A stretch of DNA of 24,238 bases from an uncultured Desulfobacterium sp. (GTDB taxonomy: Bacteria; Desulfobacterota; Desulfobacteria; Desulfobacterales; Desulfobacteraceae), in assembly GCA_937124525.1 (NCBI GenBank), contig CAKZLA010000529.1, forward strand, positions 1 to 24,238. Reading direction: 5' to 3'. The position numbers and the translations under genes are program-made. Under the pieces are notes generated by a model that worked only from the letters and a program-made list of their open reading frames with translations, was not told where the DNA came from and ran no database searches. Shown one piece after another: positions 17,371 through 24,238 of this stretch. How positions within the stretch are numbered: the stretch's first letter is position 1; each line of letters begins with the position of its first letter.

Positions 17371-17405
17371 AAAAAAGGGTTTGCAGAAAAAATCTGCAAA
17401 CCCTT
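17371..17405 (-). terminator. Strong intrinsic terminator, original tRNA-Val terminator
   Basis: A 13-bp perfect stem (17375-17387 with 17393-17405; core AGGGTTTGCAGA / TCTGCAAACCCT) has a 5-nt loop. On the minus strand it is followed by a T-run (plus-strand A-run 17371-17376 and just before). It lies 9 nt after the CCA of the tRNA-Val fragment in the same orientation, as expected for the native terminator of that tRNA gene. Confidence 0.85.
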
Positions 17406-17414
17406 GAATTCTTA

Positions 17415-17457
17415 TGGTAAGCACGAGCAGGCTCGAACTGCTGACTTCTACCGTGTC
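17415..17457 (-). other. 3' fragment of tRNA-Val(GAC): attachment-site remnant
   Basis: Read on the minus strand, this is a tRNA from the anticodon to the encoded CCA: GAC anticodon (17457-17455), A37 and C38, anticodon 3' stem GGTAG (17452-17448), variable loop AAGTC, T-stem AGCAG (17442-17438), T-loop TTCGAGC (17437-17431), T-stem CTGCT (17430-17426), acceptor strand CGTGCTT, discriminator A and CCA (17417-17415). The match stops at the anticodon: position 33 is C instead of the invariant T, and the next bases (TCACA) cannot pair with GGTAG. No D-arm or 5' acceptor strand is present, so it is not a working tRNA. Elements that integrate by tyrosine recombinase at a tRNA anticodon loop leave exactly this copy at their far end. 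Confidence 0.8.
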
Positions 17458-17486
17458 GATGTGATAAGCGACTGTTTTCATTATAT

Positions 17487-17825
17487 TTGAAATTTATTGT
17501 GACCACCTGTAAGCCTTTATTTGCAATCCTCTCCTGCCTTTTTGTTTTTTTCTATTTTTGCCCACTTTTTTTGAACCGGTCTCTATTTGGTCACCATTTG
17601 CGACGCATTGCGTCAGCTGAAATTCTCAATATCAGGAAAGCCCATAGCCGTGTATTGGAAAAGGCCCTGGGGCCACCACCGAAACAGCGTAAATTCAGGA
17701 AGACTAAGAACCCAGAGAAGCAGACAATGCAACTACCCGTTGAATATCGGGTTGGCTCTGCCATTGGATCAGCAATCAGACAGGCCAGGGCAACCGGTCA
17801 GAAATCGAGGCCGGAAAAGTTCTAG
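17487..17825 (+). CDS. Hypothetical ORF at the island edge
   Basis: This is an open frame of 112 codons opening with TTG and lacking a clear ribosome-binding site. The first 30 residues are hydrophobic and Phe/Cys-rich (LFAILSCLFVFFYFCPLF); the rest is basic, ending RQARATGQKSRPEKF, with a LEKALGPPPKQRKFRK centre. I recognise no family. If real, it could be a small membrane-anchored basic protein, but the hydrophobic part comes from a T-rich tract that may simply be AT-rich non-coding DNA. A shorter version could start within the basic part. It may be a decayed gene left at the end of the integrated element. I treat it as doubtful. Confidence 0.25.
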   Translation: MKFIVTTCKPLFAILSCLFVFFYFCPLFLNRSLFGHHLRRIASAEILNIRKAHSRVLEKALGPPPKQRKFRKTKNPEKQTMQLPVEYRVGSAIGSAIRQARATGQKSRPEKF

Positions 17826-17905
17826 CACACTCGCATGTTTTTGCCACAAGCGTTACACCATCTTTTAGAGATCCCATTACAAAGCACCTAACCTGGACAA
17901 GCCAG

Positions 17906-17926
17906 AACCAAAAAGGTTTTTTGGTT
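17906..17926 (+). terminator. AT-rich hairpin downstream of the edge ORF
   Basis: AACCAAAAA (17906-17914) pairs perfectly with TTTTTGGTT (17918-17926) across a 3-nt loop, about 80 bp after the stop of the doubtful ORF ending at 17825. A short T-rich stretch follows. It may be a weak terminator that isolates the BREX operon from upstream transcription. Confidence 0.35.
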
Positions 17927-17968
17927 TTCTTGCCCAAATAACACGAAAATAAGAGATAAGGCTCTAAT

Positions 17969-18133
17969 GAGTCACAGGTGGAGGTGGTACGCCTGGGCAT
18001 CACGGGTGCAGGAATTGAAATGGTGACACGGGATTTTATCCGGGCTTACACGGCGCAGACCGCCATGGTGGGGGAAGGCTTGTACAGACCATTAAAAGCT
18101 AATCAGCTCTTTTGCAACGCTTCAACTATTTGA
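17969..18133 (+). pseudogene. Possible decayed gene fragment before brxA
   Basis: An open segment of 54 codons ends at TGA 18131-18133. Its composition looks coding (VEVVRLGITGAG, then EMVTRDFIRAY and GEGLYRPLKAN) but it has no good start and I recognise no family. A GTG at 17978 could start a 51-residue peptide. It is either the tail of a broken gene at the element's end or chance. Its TGA overlaps the candidate -35 box of the brx promoter. Confidence 0.2.
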
Positions 18134-18158
18134 CAATATATGTGTATTTCAGGGTACA
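18130..18158 (+). promoter_or_regulatory. Candidate distal brx promoter
   Basis: A perfect -35 box TTGACA (18130-18135) is followed after 17 bp by GGTACA (18153-18158), a poor -10. It lies about 55 bp before the TTG start of brxA. It is suggested by pattern only. Confidence 0.3.
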
Positions 18159-18168
18159 CAAAACCATG

Positions 18169-18196
18169 TTGTTAATATATGTATATATGCTATAGC
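18169..18196 (+). promoter_or_regulatory. Candidate proximal brx promoter
   Basis: TTGTTA (18169-18174) and TATAGC (18191-18196) are 16 bp apart in a very AT-rich alternating ATATAT tract directly before brxA. Transcription from here would begin near 18203, leaving either a very short leader for the TTG start at 18213 or about 60 nt for the ATG at 18264. This placement favours the ATG. Confidence 0.4.
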
Positions 18197-18263
18197 TTCA
18201 TCGGGCATCATTTTGAATGAATTTTTTACCCATTATGACAAAAGGCAACACTTTGACAATGAT

Positions 18264-18869
18264 ATGAATAATTCTGGCCTGAAAATTTATTCTGGTGACA
18301 TTGTTGCCGGCGCTTTGCTGATGGAGGAAAGCCGTAAAATTGCAGCCCTTTTACTTGGGAGAGACCACCCGGGAAGATGGCATCAGGCCATTGTCATTGA
18401 CAATATTCTCCAGAAAAGAAGTCCGAAATCAGCAAAAAGGCAGGCCCACCTGATCCGGGCAAGGCTGGCCCTGATGTCCAGGGATCTCTGGAACATCATT
18501 GTTGAAGGTTCTTCTGAAACCACATCCCAGGCCCTTCTGGCCGCATCCATCAGGCACAGCCGTTTGGTGGGTGATTTTATGGACACCGTTCTCCGTCTTC
18601 ATTGGCGCACCTTTAATAGACATATCACTCCTGCAGACTGGAAAGACCACCTGGATGCATGTGAACAGATCGACCCGCGTGTGGCATCATGGAAACCCTC
18701 AACCCGGGACAAGCTCCGGCAGGTGGTGTTCAGGATGCTGGCTGAATCCAGATACATTGACAACACTCGAACCTGCAGGCTCATGCCTGTATCCCTGGTC
18801 CCAGACCTCAGAAAATATCTTGTTAATCATAATGAGTCATACGTGCTGCAGTGTATGGACATCTGTTAA
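18264..18869 (+). CDS. brxA: BREX protein BrxA (DUF1819)
   Basis: BrxA is a small conserved protein of BREX (bacteriophage exclusion) systems, encoded at the head of the operon; its family is DUF1819. From the ATG at 18264 it has 201 residues, the usual size. The N-terminal YSGDIVAGALLMEESRKIA, a basic middle (RSPKSAKRQAHLIRARLALMS) and the helical C-terminal LRQVVFRMLAESRYID...LVPDLRKYLV region match the family as I know it. The open frame extends upstream to a TTG at 18213 (218 residues). Neither start has a strong ribosome-binding site, and the ATG is preferred by length and by the proximal promoter position. brxB begins 17 nt after its stop, so the genes form an operon. No BrxR-type WYL regulator lies upstream in the window. 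Confidence 0.87.
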   Translation: MNNSGLKIYSGDIVAGALLMEESRKIAALLLGRDHPGRWHQAIVIDNILQKRSPKSAKRQAHLIRARLALMSRDLWNIIVEGSSETTSQALLAASIRHSRLVGDFMDTVLRLHWRTFNRHITPADWKDHLDACEQIDPRVASWKPSTRDKLRQVVFRMLAESRYIDNTRTCRLMPVSLVPDLRKYLVNHNESYVLQCMDIC

Positions 18870-18886
18870 GGCAGTAAGGATTTGAA

Positions 18887-19462
18887 ATGCCCCTATTCAA
18901 AGACCGTTTAAATAAGATCATGGATCGCCTGACATCCGATGAACTGCTGTCCAATTCAGGACTCGGCAATGAAATCGGATTTTATATTTTTGACTATCCC
19001 CCAGAGTATGAACTGGAAATGAGAGAACATATAAGGTTTATCCTCGGCCACCTCCCCAAAGAAAAGCCCAACATCCGTGTCCGGAACATCAACCTGTTTG
19101 AGCTTATTCTGCAATACTTGGAAACCCGGAAGCTCCTGGATCGCGTGATGGATATCCAGAAAAAGAAAGGAGATGCGGCGGTTTTGAAGGCCCTTAAAGG
19201 CCCCCTGGATGCAAAAAAGGTCGCTGCCGTCTTTGTCGATGCTGCCAGGCCCGGGGAACAGGATTTGGTCCTGTTATCCGGCGTGGGCAGTGCATATCCC
19301 ATGCTCAGGAGCCACAATCTTTTGAACAACCTCCACCATGTGATGGGGGACACCCCGCTTGTCATGTTCTATCCCGGGGTCTTTACCGGGCAGGGACTCA
19401 GCCTGTTTGGTAAGCTCAAAGAATCAAATTATTACAGGGCATTTCAACTGGTTGCGCATTGA
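18887..19462 (+). CDS. brxB: BREX protein BrxB (DUF1788)
   Basis: BrxB is the second conserved small protein of BREX operons, family DUF1788, needed for defence and host methylation in studied systems though its biochemical role is unclear. The 191 residues are the normal length. Diagnostic parts are the N-terminal FYIFDYPPEYELEMREHI, the central NIRVRNINLFELILQYLE, and the C-terminal block containing SGVGSAYPMLRSHNLLNNLH, then PLVMFYPGVFTGQGLSLFG and NYYRAFQLV. The TAAGGA at 18875-18880 lies 6 nt before the ATG. It sits between brxA (17-nt gap) and brxC (66-nt gap), in the standard type 1 order. Confidence 0.92.
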   Translation: MPLFKDRLNKIMDRLTSDELLSNSGLGNEIGFYIFDYPPEYELEMREHIRFILGHLPKEKPNIRVRNINLFELILQYLETRKLLDRVMDIQKKKGDAAVLKALKGPLDAKKVAAVFVDAARPGEQDLVLLSGVGSAYPMLRSHNLLNNLHHVMGDTPLVMFYPGVFTGQGLSLFGKLKESNYYRAFQLVAH

Positions 19463-19528
19463 TGTGACCCTGTGACGGTTATGCCCGTAAAAATGGCACC
19501 CGTATCATGATGTAAAGGAAAACTGACG

Positions 19529-22500
19529 ATGCAGATTCAATCTATATTCAAAAAGGACATCTCACGCCCCATTAACGGCGTTGTAAAAGCAGATCAGCTG
19601 GATGAATCCGTTGTCTGGCAGGAACTGGACGAATATGTCGTGACCCGGGAGCTGGACCAACATTGCAGGGGATTCATGTCCGCCTATCTGGCCGCCATGG
19701 ACACTCCCAATGATCCTGTTATTGCCAACCGGATGGCAGTGTGGATTTCCGGTTTTTTCGGGTCGGGTAAATCCCATTTCCTGAAAATTCTGTCCTACCT
19801 GCTGGGAAACAAATATGCTGTTCACCCCGATACCGCTGCCCGGAAAAAAGCAGTGGAATTTTTTTCAGACAAGATCAAGGATCCCATGCTGCTGGCTGAT
19901 ATCAAACGGACAGAGCAGTTTTCAGCGGACGTTATCCTGTTCAACATCGACAGCCGTGCGGATGCTTCCGATAACAGGAGGGGGGCCATTCTTTCAGTAT
20001 TCTGGCGGCTTTTTAATGAGCATCTCGGTTTCAGCCCGGAATCGCTTCCCCTTGCCGAGATCGAGAGGTACCTTTCAAAAAAGGGGCAGTATGAGGCTTT
20101 CAAGGAGAAGTTCAAACAGATTTACGGTTTGGCCTGGGAGGATGAGCGGGATGCCTATACCCTGCTCCAGGATGAAATCGTTGAGGCTCTCTCCATTGTT
20201 CTTGACACAACACCGGAGGCAGCCCAGGACTGGTTTGAAAAAAATGAAGATGATTTTTCCCAGACAGTGGAGCGGTTTGCAAAACAGGTGAAAGCCTACC
20301 TGGACACCAAACCTTCCCATCACCGGGTAATTTTTCTGGTGGATGAAATCGGCCAGTTCATCGGTAGTGATACCCACCTGATGCTGAATCTCCAGACCAT
20401 TGTGGAAGATCTGGGCAGGATCTGCGGGGGCCGGGCCTGGGTGGTGGTCACCTCCCAGGAGGACATTGATGCGGTTCTCGGGGATATCAAATCCGCCAAG
20501 GCCAATGATTTTTCCAAGATCCAGGGCCGGTTCAATACGCGCCTGTCCCTGTCCAGCGCCAACACCGATGAGGTGATCCAGGCCCGGCTTTTGGAAAAGC
20601 ATGACAACGCCGCATCCGAACTGACCCATCTGTTCGACCAAAAGGGAGATATCCTTAAAAGTCAGCTCGGCTTTACCCATGACACCGCTACCCTGAATCT
20701 TTTTTCAACACCACAGGATTTTATCAACAACTATCCCTTTATCCCTTACCACTTCCAGCTGGTCCAGAAAATCTTTGAATCCATTCGAAAAGCCGGAGCC
20801 ACCGGTCTTCACCTGAGCCGGGGGGAGCGTTCCATGCTGGATGCTTTCCAGTCCGCAGCCATTAATATCGCCCATCGGTCCATCAACGCGCTGGTCCCCC
20901 TCCATGAGTTTTTTCCCTGCATTGAGAGTTTCCTGGACACTTCGGTAAAAAGAAGCATTGAGCAGGCAAAGGTCAATAATGGCTTGCAGGTTCCATTCGA
21001 TATCCAGATTCTCCAGACCCTTTTTCTCATCCGGTACGTGGACATCATCAAACCCAATGTGGATAATCTGGTGACCCTTTCCATTAATCAGGTGGACGCG
21101 GACAGAATTGTTTTGAAACAAAATATCGATGAAGCCCTGGTGCGCCTTGAAAAAGAAAATCTCATCAGCCGGAATGGGGATCTTTACTTTTTCCTGACCA
21201 ATGAGGAGCGGGAAGTCTCCCGGGAGATAAAGAGCATAGAAATTTCATCCCATGCTGAAACGGACCTTCTGGGTACGATTATTTTTGAAGATATTTTAAA
21301 AGGTAAAACAAAACATAAATACCTTCCTTATAAAAGGGATTATGCCTTCAACCGGATCTGTGACGACAAACCCTGGGGTAAAAAGCTGGAGCATGACCTG
21401 ACCCTTGAGATCATCAGCCCCATGCATGATCAGTATGTCGTATTAAATGTCGGCCAGTGCACCATGCACAGCCTTAATACCGAGGGGACGGTTCTGGTTC
21501 GGCTGGACAATGATCAGAATCTTTTCACGGATATCCGCACCTTTATTCAGACGGAAAAATACATCAAGGACAAGAGCGATGCGGCGGCGTCCACCAGCCT
21601 CAAGCAGATTCTGAGAGACAGGGCCGATGAAAACAGGGAAAGAAAAAACCGGCTGATTTCCAAAGTGGACGATCTCATCCAGGGGGCTGATTTCTATACC
21701 CTTGGAAAGTCTTACACCCCTAAAGTCTCCGGTAACTCAACCCGTGTCATTGAAAGCATGTTGGAACACGTTATCCAGAATATTTTTAGCAAATACAGCT
21801 ATCTTTCCCAGGCCCATGACGATCCGGTCAAAGAGATCAAACAGATACTGCTTTCTGACAATATCTCCCAGCAGCAGCTCCTGGATTTTGCCCAGGAAAC
21901 GCCCCATGATGTCAAAGAAATCGTCACCTATATCCAGCTCAAAGCCGCCACCCACAAAACCGTGGTTCTCAATGAACTGGTCAGCCATTTTTCCCGACGT
22001 CCCTATGGATGGCCCGAATTCCAGGTGGTGGTCCTCATCGCAAAGATTTTTATGGCCGGGACCATCCAGCTGCTCCATGAAAAGGATCGGTTACAGCCAA
22101 AGGATGCCATCCCTTTCCTGACCAAGACCTCCCAGTGGAAGCATGTCCAGATTTTGGAAAAGCCTGCTCTGTCATCGGGTGACCTGAAAAAGGCACAGCA
22201 ACTGGGAAAAGATCTTTTCGGAACCCTGGCCCCGGACGGTCAGGACAAAATCAGCGATTACATCAAATCCGGACTGAACCAATGGACAGTCCCACTGGAA
22301 AAATACCGGACACTTGCAGATACCGGTAATTATCCTGGGAAAAAAGAGATAGAAAGCTGCCTGAAAATCACCGACATTATTCTGGATATTCAGGATGCAT
22401 ATGAAGTGATAAAGGCCTTTATCCAGAATAAAGAAGACCTTTTGGATGCCCAGGAAGATTTTCTGGATCTGAAAGATTTTTATACCCATCAGCAGGGTAC

Positions 22501-23080
22501 TTGGGAGATCCTCCTGGCAGCCATGTTGAGATTTAAAACCAACGAAGTTGAAATTAATAAGGATGCAGGTGCCAAAAAAGCTTTCAACAAATTAAGCCAG
22601 ATTGTCGCTTCACAAAGACCTTATAATGAGCTCAAAAATGTCAGTGAGCTGATTTCAACAGTGGAAAGAATCAATACGCAAAAGGTGCAAGCCCATCAGG
22701 TAGCCGTCATAAATGAAATTGATGAAAAAGTCGCATGTCTGTTGGATCTGCTGGATGATAACAGTGCGGATGATGACTTCAGGAACAAAACCCTATATCC
22801 TCTTCAGATCTGTAAAAAAAAGATTGCCGATGAAAAAAGCATTCCCCAGATTGCATACAGCGTAAAAGAGGTCCAGGAAAAATATGAAAGTGCACTGGAT
22901 GCCATTGAAGAGGCATTCAGGCCGGATGATGATGTCAAAGAAATTAAAAACATAAAGCTTTCAAATCTCAATAAAAAGCCATATCTTGATAAAGAAGAAG
23001 ATGTGGAGGTGTTTGTTGACCGGGTAAAAAGTGAGCTGCTTGAAGCGGTCAGGAAACAATTTCGGGTCAGGGTTCAGTAA
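19529..23080 (+). CDS. brxC: BREX ATPase BrxC
   Basis: BrxC is the large P-loop ATPase of BREX, thought to assemble with other BREX components to methylate host DNA and block phage replication. The 1183 residues are close to the roughly 1200 usual. The N-terminal SIFKKDISRPINGVVKA block is typical, Walker A is GFFGSGKSH (75-83, Lys81), and Walker B is VIFLVDE (267-273, Asp272-Glu273) followed by IGQFIGSD. After the ATPase part (up to about 480) comes a long helical region with coiled-coil-like, charged C-terminal stretches. AAAGGA (19514-19519) lies 9 nt before the ATG. No frameshift or stop is seen, so the gene is intact. In type 1 loci pglX comes next; here an ATPase gene follows after 63 nt. 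Confidence 0.95.
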   Translation: MQIQSIFKKDISRPINGVVKADQLDESVVWQELDEYVVTRELDQHCRGFMSAYLAAMDTPNDPVIANRMAVWISGFFGSGKSHFLKILSYLLGNKYAVHPDTAARKKAVEFFSDKIKDPMLLADIKRTEQFSADVILFNIDSRADASDNRRGAILSVFWRLFNEHLGFSPESLPLAEIERYLSKKGQYEAFKEKFKQIYGLAWEDERDAYTLLQDEIVEALSIVLDTTPEAAQDWFEKNEDDFSQTVERFAKQVKAYLDTKPSHHRVIFLVDEIGQFIGSDTHLMLNLQTIVEDLGRICGGRAWVVVTSQEDIDAVLGDIKSAKANDFSKIQGRFNTRLSLSSANTDEVIQARLLEKHDNAASELTHLFDQKGDILKSQLGFTHDTATLNLFSTPQDFINNYPFIPYHFQLVQKIFESIRKAGATGLHLSRGERSMLDAFQSAAINIAHRSINALVPLHEFFPCIESFLDTSVKRSIEQAKVNNGLQVPFDIQILQTLFLIRYVDIIKPNVDNLVTLSINQVDADRIVLKQNIDEALVRLEKENLISRNGDLYFFLTNEEREVSREIKSIEISSHAETDLLGTIIFEDILKGKTKHKYLPYKRDYAFNRICDDKPWGKKLEHDLTLEIISPMHDQYVVLNVGQCTMHSLNTEGTVLVRLDNDQNLFTDIRTFIQTEKYIKDKSDAAASTSLKQILRDRADENRERKNRLISKVDDLIQGADFYTLGKSYTPKVSGNSTRVIESMLEHVIQNIFSKYSYLSQAHDDPVKEIKQILLSDNISQQQLLDFAQETPHDVKEIVTYIQLKAATHKTVVLNELVSHFSRRPYGWPEFQVVVLIAKIFMAGTIQLLHEKDRLQPKDAIPFLTKTSQWKHVQILEKPALSSGDLKKAQQLGKDLFGTLAPDGQDKISDYIKSGLNQWTVPLEKYRTLADTGNYPGKKEIESCLKITDIILDIQDAYEVIKAFIQNKEDLLDAQEDFLDLKDFYTHQQGTWEILLAAMLRFKTNEVEINKDAGAKKAFNKLSQIVASQRPYNELKNVSELISTVERINTQKVQAHQVAVINEIDEKVACLLDLLDDNSADDDFRNKTLYPLQICKKKIADEKSIPQIAYSVKEVQEKYESALDAIEEAFRPDDDVKEIKNIKLSNLNKKPYLDKEEDVEVFVDRVKSELLEAVRKQFRVRVQ

Positions 23081-23143
23081 TAATACAAGATGGGCTGATC
23101 TCCTGTGTGTATTTCAGCAGATCAATTATCTGAGAGGCAAAAG

Positions 23144-24238
23144 ATGAGAATAAAACAGCTAAGAGTTGACAACTTTAAATCCCTGGTTGATTTTGAGTTG
23201 CCCCTTTCAAAATTCAACTGCATCGTGGGGTTAAATGGAGCAGGTAAATCCACTGTATTGCAGTTTTTTGATTTTTTGTCTCAGCAGGTAAGGGGAGGGA
23301 TGAAAGAATGGTTAAAAAAAAGGCACTGGCAATCTTCCGATATTAATTCCAAGTTGACCAAAAAGCATAATGTGAATTTTGAAATTATGCTCAATGACTC
23401 CGAAAAGAATGACGTGCTCTGGTCGGCAAGTTTTAATAGAAGAACGCTGAGCTGCACTTCGGAAAAAGTCTACTACGATCATAAATTGATTTTGAAGGTT
23501 GAAGATGGACATTATTTAACTTCAAAAATGAAAATGTCGGCGCCTATTCCCTTTGAATACCAGGGCTCGCTGATGTCTCAAATTAAGGATTCCCAACTTC
23601 CAACCGAGGTGTTGGCACTTAAAAAATTTATTGAACGAGTTCATGCCCTGGATCTCCTGGCACCGGAATTGTTGCGACAAAAATCAAGAGAAACAGTGGA
23701 TACTATCGGTTTAGGTGGAGAAAGGCTGTCTGCGTTTTTATATGATATGGATGAAGATAAAAAGGAAAAGATTCTTGAAGCAATGACCAGCTGCTACCCG
23801 AGTTTGAAAGCTATTGAAATTACGGCAATGCGTCCTGGTTGGAAAAAAATGACTTTTGAAGAAGAGTTTTACAAGATGTCTTTAAAAACGGAAGCCAGAC
23901 ATGTTGCAGATGGATTTCTTCGATTGTTAGCTATTTTTGCTCAATTGTCAAAGAGACAAAATATTTTTTTGTTGGATGAGATAGAAAATGGCATTAATCC
24001 AGAGCTTATCGAATTTTTAATGGATTTTCTTGTTGGAGCTCCTCCTCAAATAGTTGTAACGACTCATAGCCCTATGATTTTAAATTATATTGAAGACCAT
24101 ATTGCTATTGAAGGTGTTGTCTATCTTTACAAGGATAAAACAGGAAAAACCCAGGCTGTCCGATTGTTTGATATTCCCTCCATGCGTGAAAAGTTAACTG
24201 TTATGGGGCCTGGAGAAGTTTATGAAGATACATTGCTG
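23144..24238 (+). CDS. AAA/ABC-type ATPase (AAA_21-like), 3' end outside the window
   Basis: This is an SMC/RecF-like ATPase of the kind common in defence islands. The 365 residues in the window start MRIKQLRVDNFKSL and have Walker A GLNGAGKST (29-37), a family signature near residues 254-265 (VADGFLRLLAIF, where relatives usually have SDG), Walker B IFLLDE (274-279) followed by IENGINPEL, and the switch His308 in VVTTHSPMIL. The start is firm: GAGAGG lies 6 nt before the ATG. The frame is open to the last base, and ATPases of this type usually end soon after such a GPGEVYEDT segment. It follows brxC by 63 nt, but base use is visibly richer in A/T than brxC. Relatives act as the sensor half of two-gene systems such as Septu or PARIS, so an effector gene may follow. 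Which one cannot be said. Confidence 0.88.
   Translation, partial: MRIKQLRVDNFKSLVDFELPLSKFNCIVGLNGAGKSTVLQFFDFLSQQVRGGMKEWLKKRHWQSSDINSKLTKKHNVNFEIMLNDSEKNDVLWSASFNRRTLSCTSEKVYYDHKLILKVEDGHYLTSKMKMSAPIPFEYQGSLMSQIKDSQLPTEVLALKKFIERVHALDLLAPELLRQKSRETVDTIGLGGERLSAFLYDMDEDKKEKILEAMTSCYPSLKAIEITAMRPGWKKMTFEEEFYKMSLKTEARHVADGFLRLLAIFAQLSKRQNIFLLDEIENGINPELIEFLMDFLVGAPPQIVVTTHSPMILNYIEDHIAIEGVVYLYKDKTGKTQAVRLFDIPSMREKLTVMGPGEVYEDTLL

Noticed and set aside
17415..17490. A complete tRNA gene on the minus strand
   Set aside because: The 3' half is perfect in form, but beyond the anticodon the sequence cannot form an anticodon stem, D-arm or acceptor 5' strand, and position 33 is not T.
1..24238. 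CRISPR arrays, toxin-antitoxin pairs and complete insertion sequences
   Set aside because: I saw no regularly spaced direct repeats, no typical small paired genes and no transposase ORF. The only mobile traces are the two short non-coding elements and the tRNA remnant.

Overview
The window looks like a chromosomal segment of a mid-GC, strictly anaerobic deltaproteobacterium, most likely a sulfate reducer of the Desulfobacterales. This is inference from gene content: a TRAP transporter, acyl-CoA metabolism, an oxygen-sensitive 4-hydroxybutyryl-CoA dehydratase homologue, and many Cache-type sensors. No rRNA or species marker is present.

Region 1 (1-6.8 kb, plus strand) is a catabolic neighbourhood. 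It holds the C-terminal part of a TRAP large permease (DctM), a short-chain dehydrogenase, an acyl-CoA synthetase, the truncated tail of a TRAP solute-binding protein, a [4Fe-4S]/FAD 4-hydroxybutyryl-CoA dehydratase-family enzyme and a nitroreductase-family protein. A 102-bp MITE-like insertion sits just upstream of the dehydratase. The genes could together import and CoA-activate a short hydroxy acid, but the substrate cannot be read from sequence.

Region 2 (6.9-16.8 kb) is mostly housekeeping and signalling. It has a Cache-GGDEF diguanylate cyclase, an HD phosphohydrolase overlapping prfB (RF2, with the conserved programmed +1 frameshift), a PP2C phosphatase, a GT4 glycosyltransferase, a COG2426-type membrane protein, and a histidine kinase followed 7 nt later by lnt. 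The 16.75-17.4 kb stretch is non-coding and carries a second MITE-like palindromic insertion.

Region 3 (17.4 kb to the end) begins at a 43-nt 3' fragment of a tRNA-Val(GAC), followed on the same (minus) strand by a strong terminator. This is the footprint expected at the distal end of an element integrated into a tRNA gene. The geometry puts the element on the right, so it would carry the defence locus that follows: brxA, brxB, brxC (start of a BREX phage-defence operon, probably type 1) and then a lower-GC AAA/ABC-type ATPase gene that runs off the end. In a standard type 1 operon pglX would follow brxC, so the ATPase is probably a nested accessory defence gene. pglX, pglZ, brxL, any integrase and the intact tRNA-Val would lie beyond the window.
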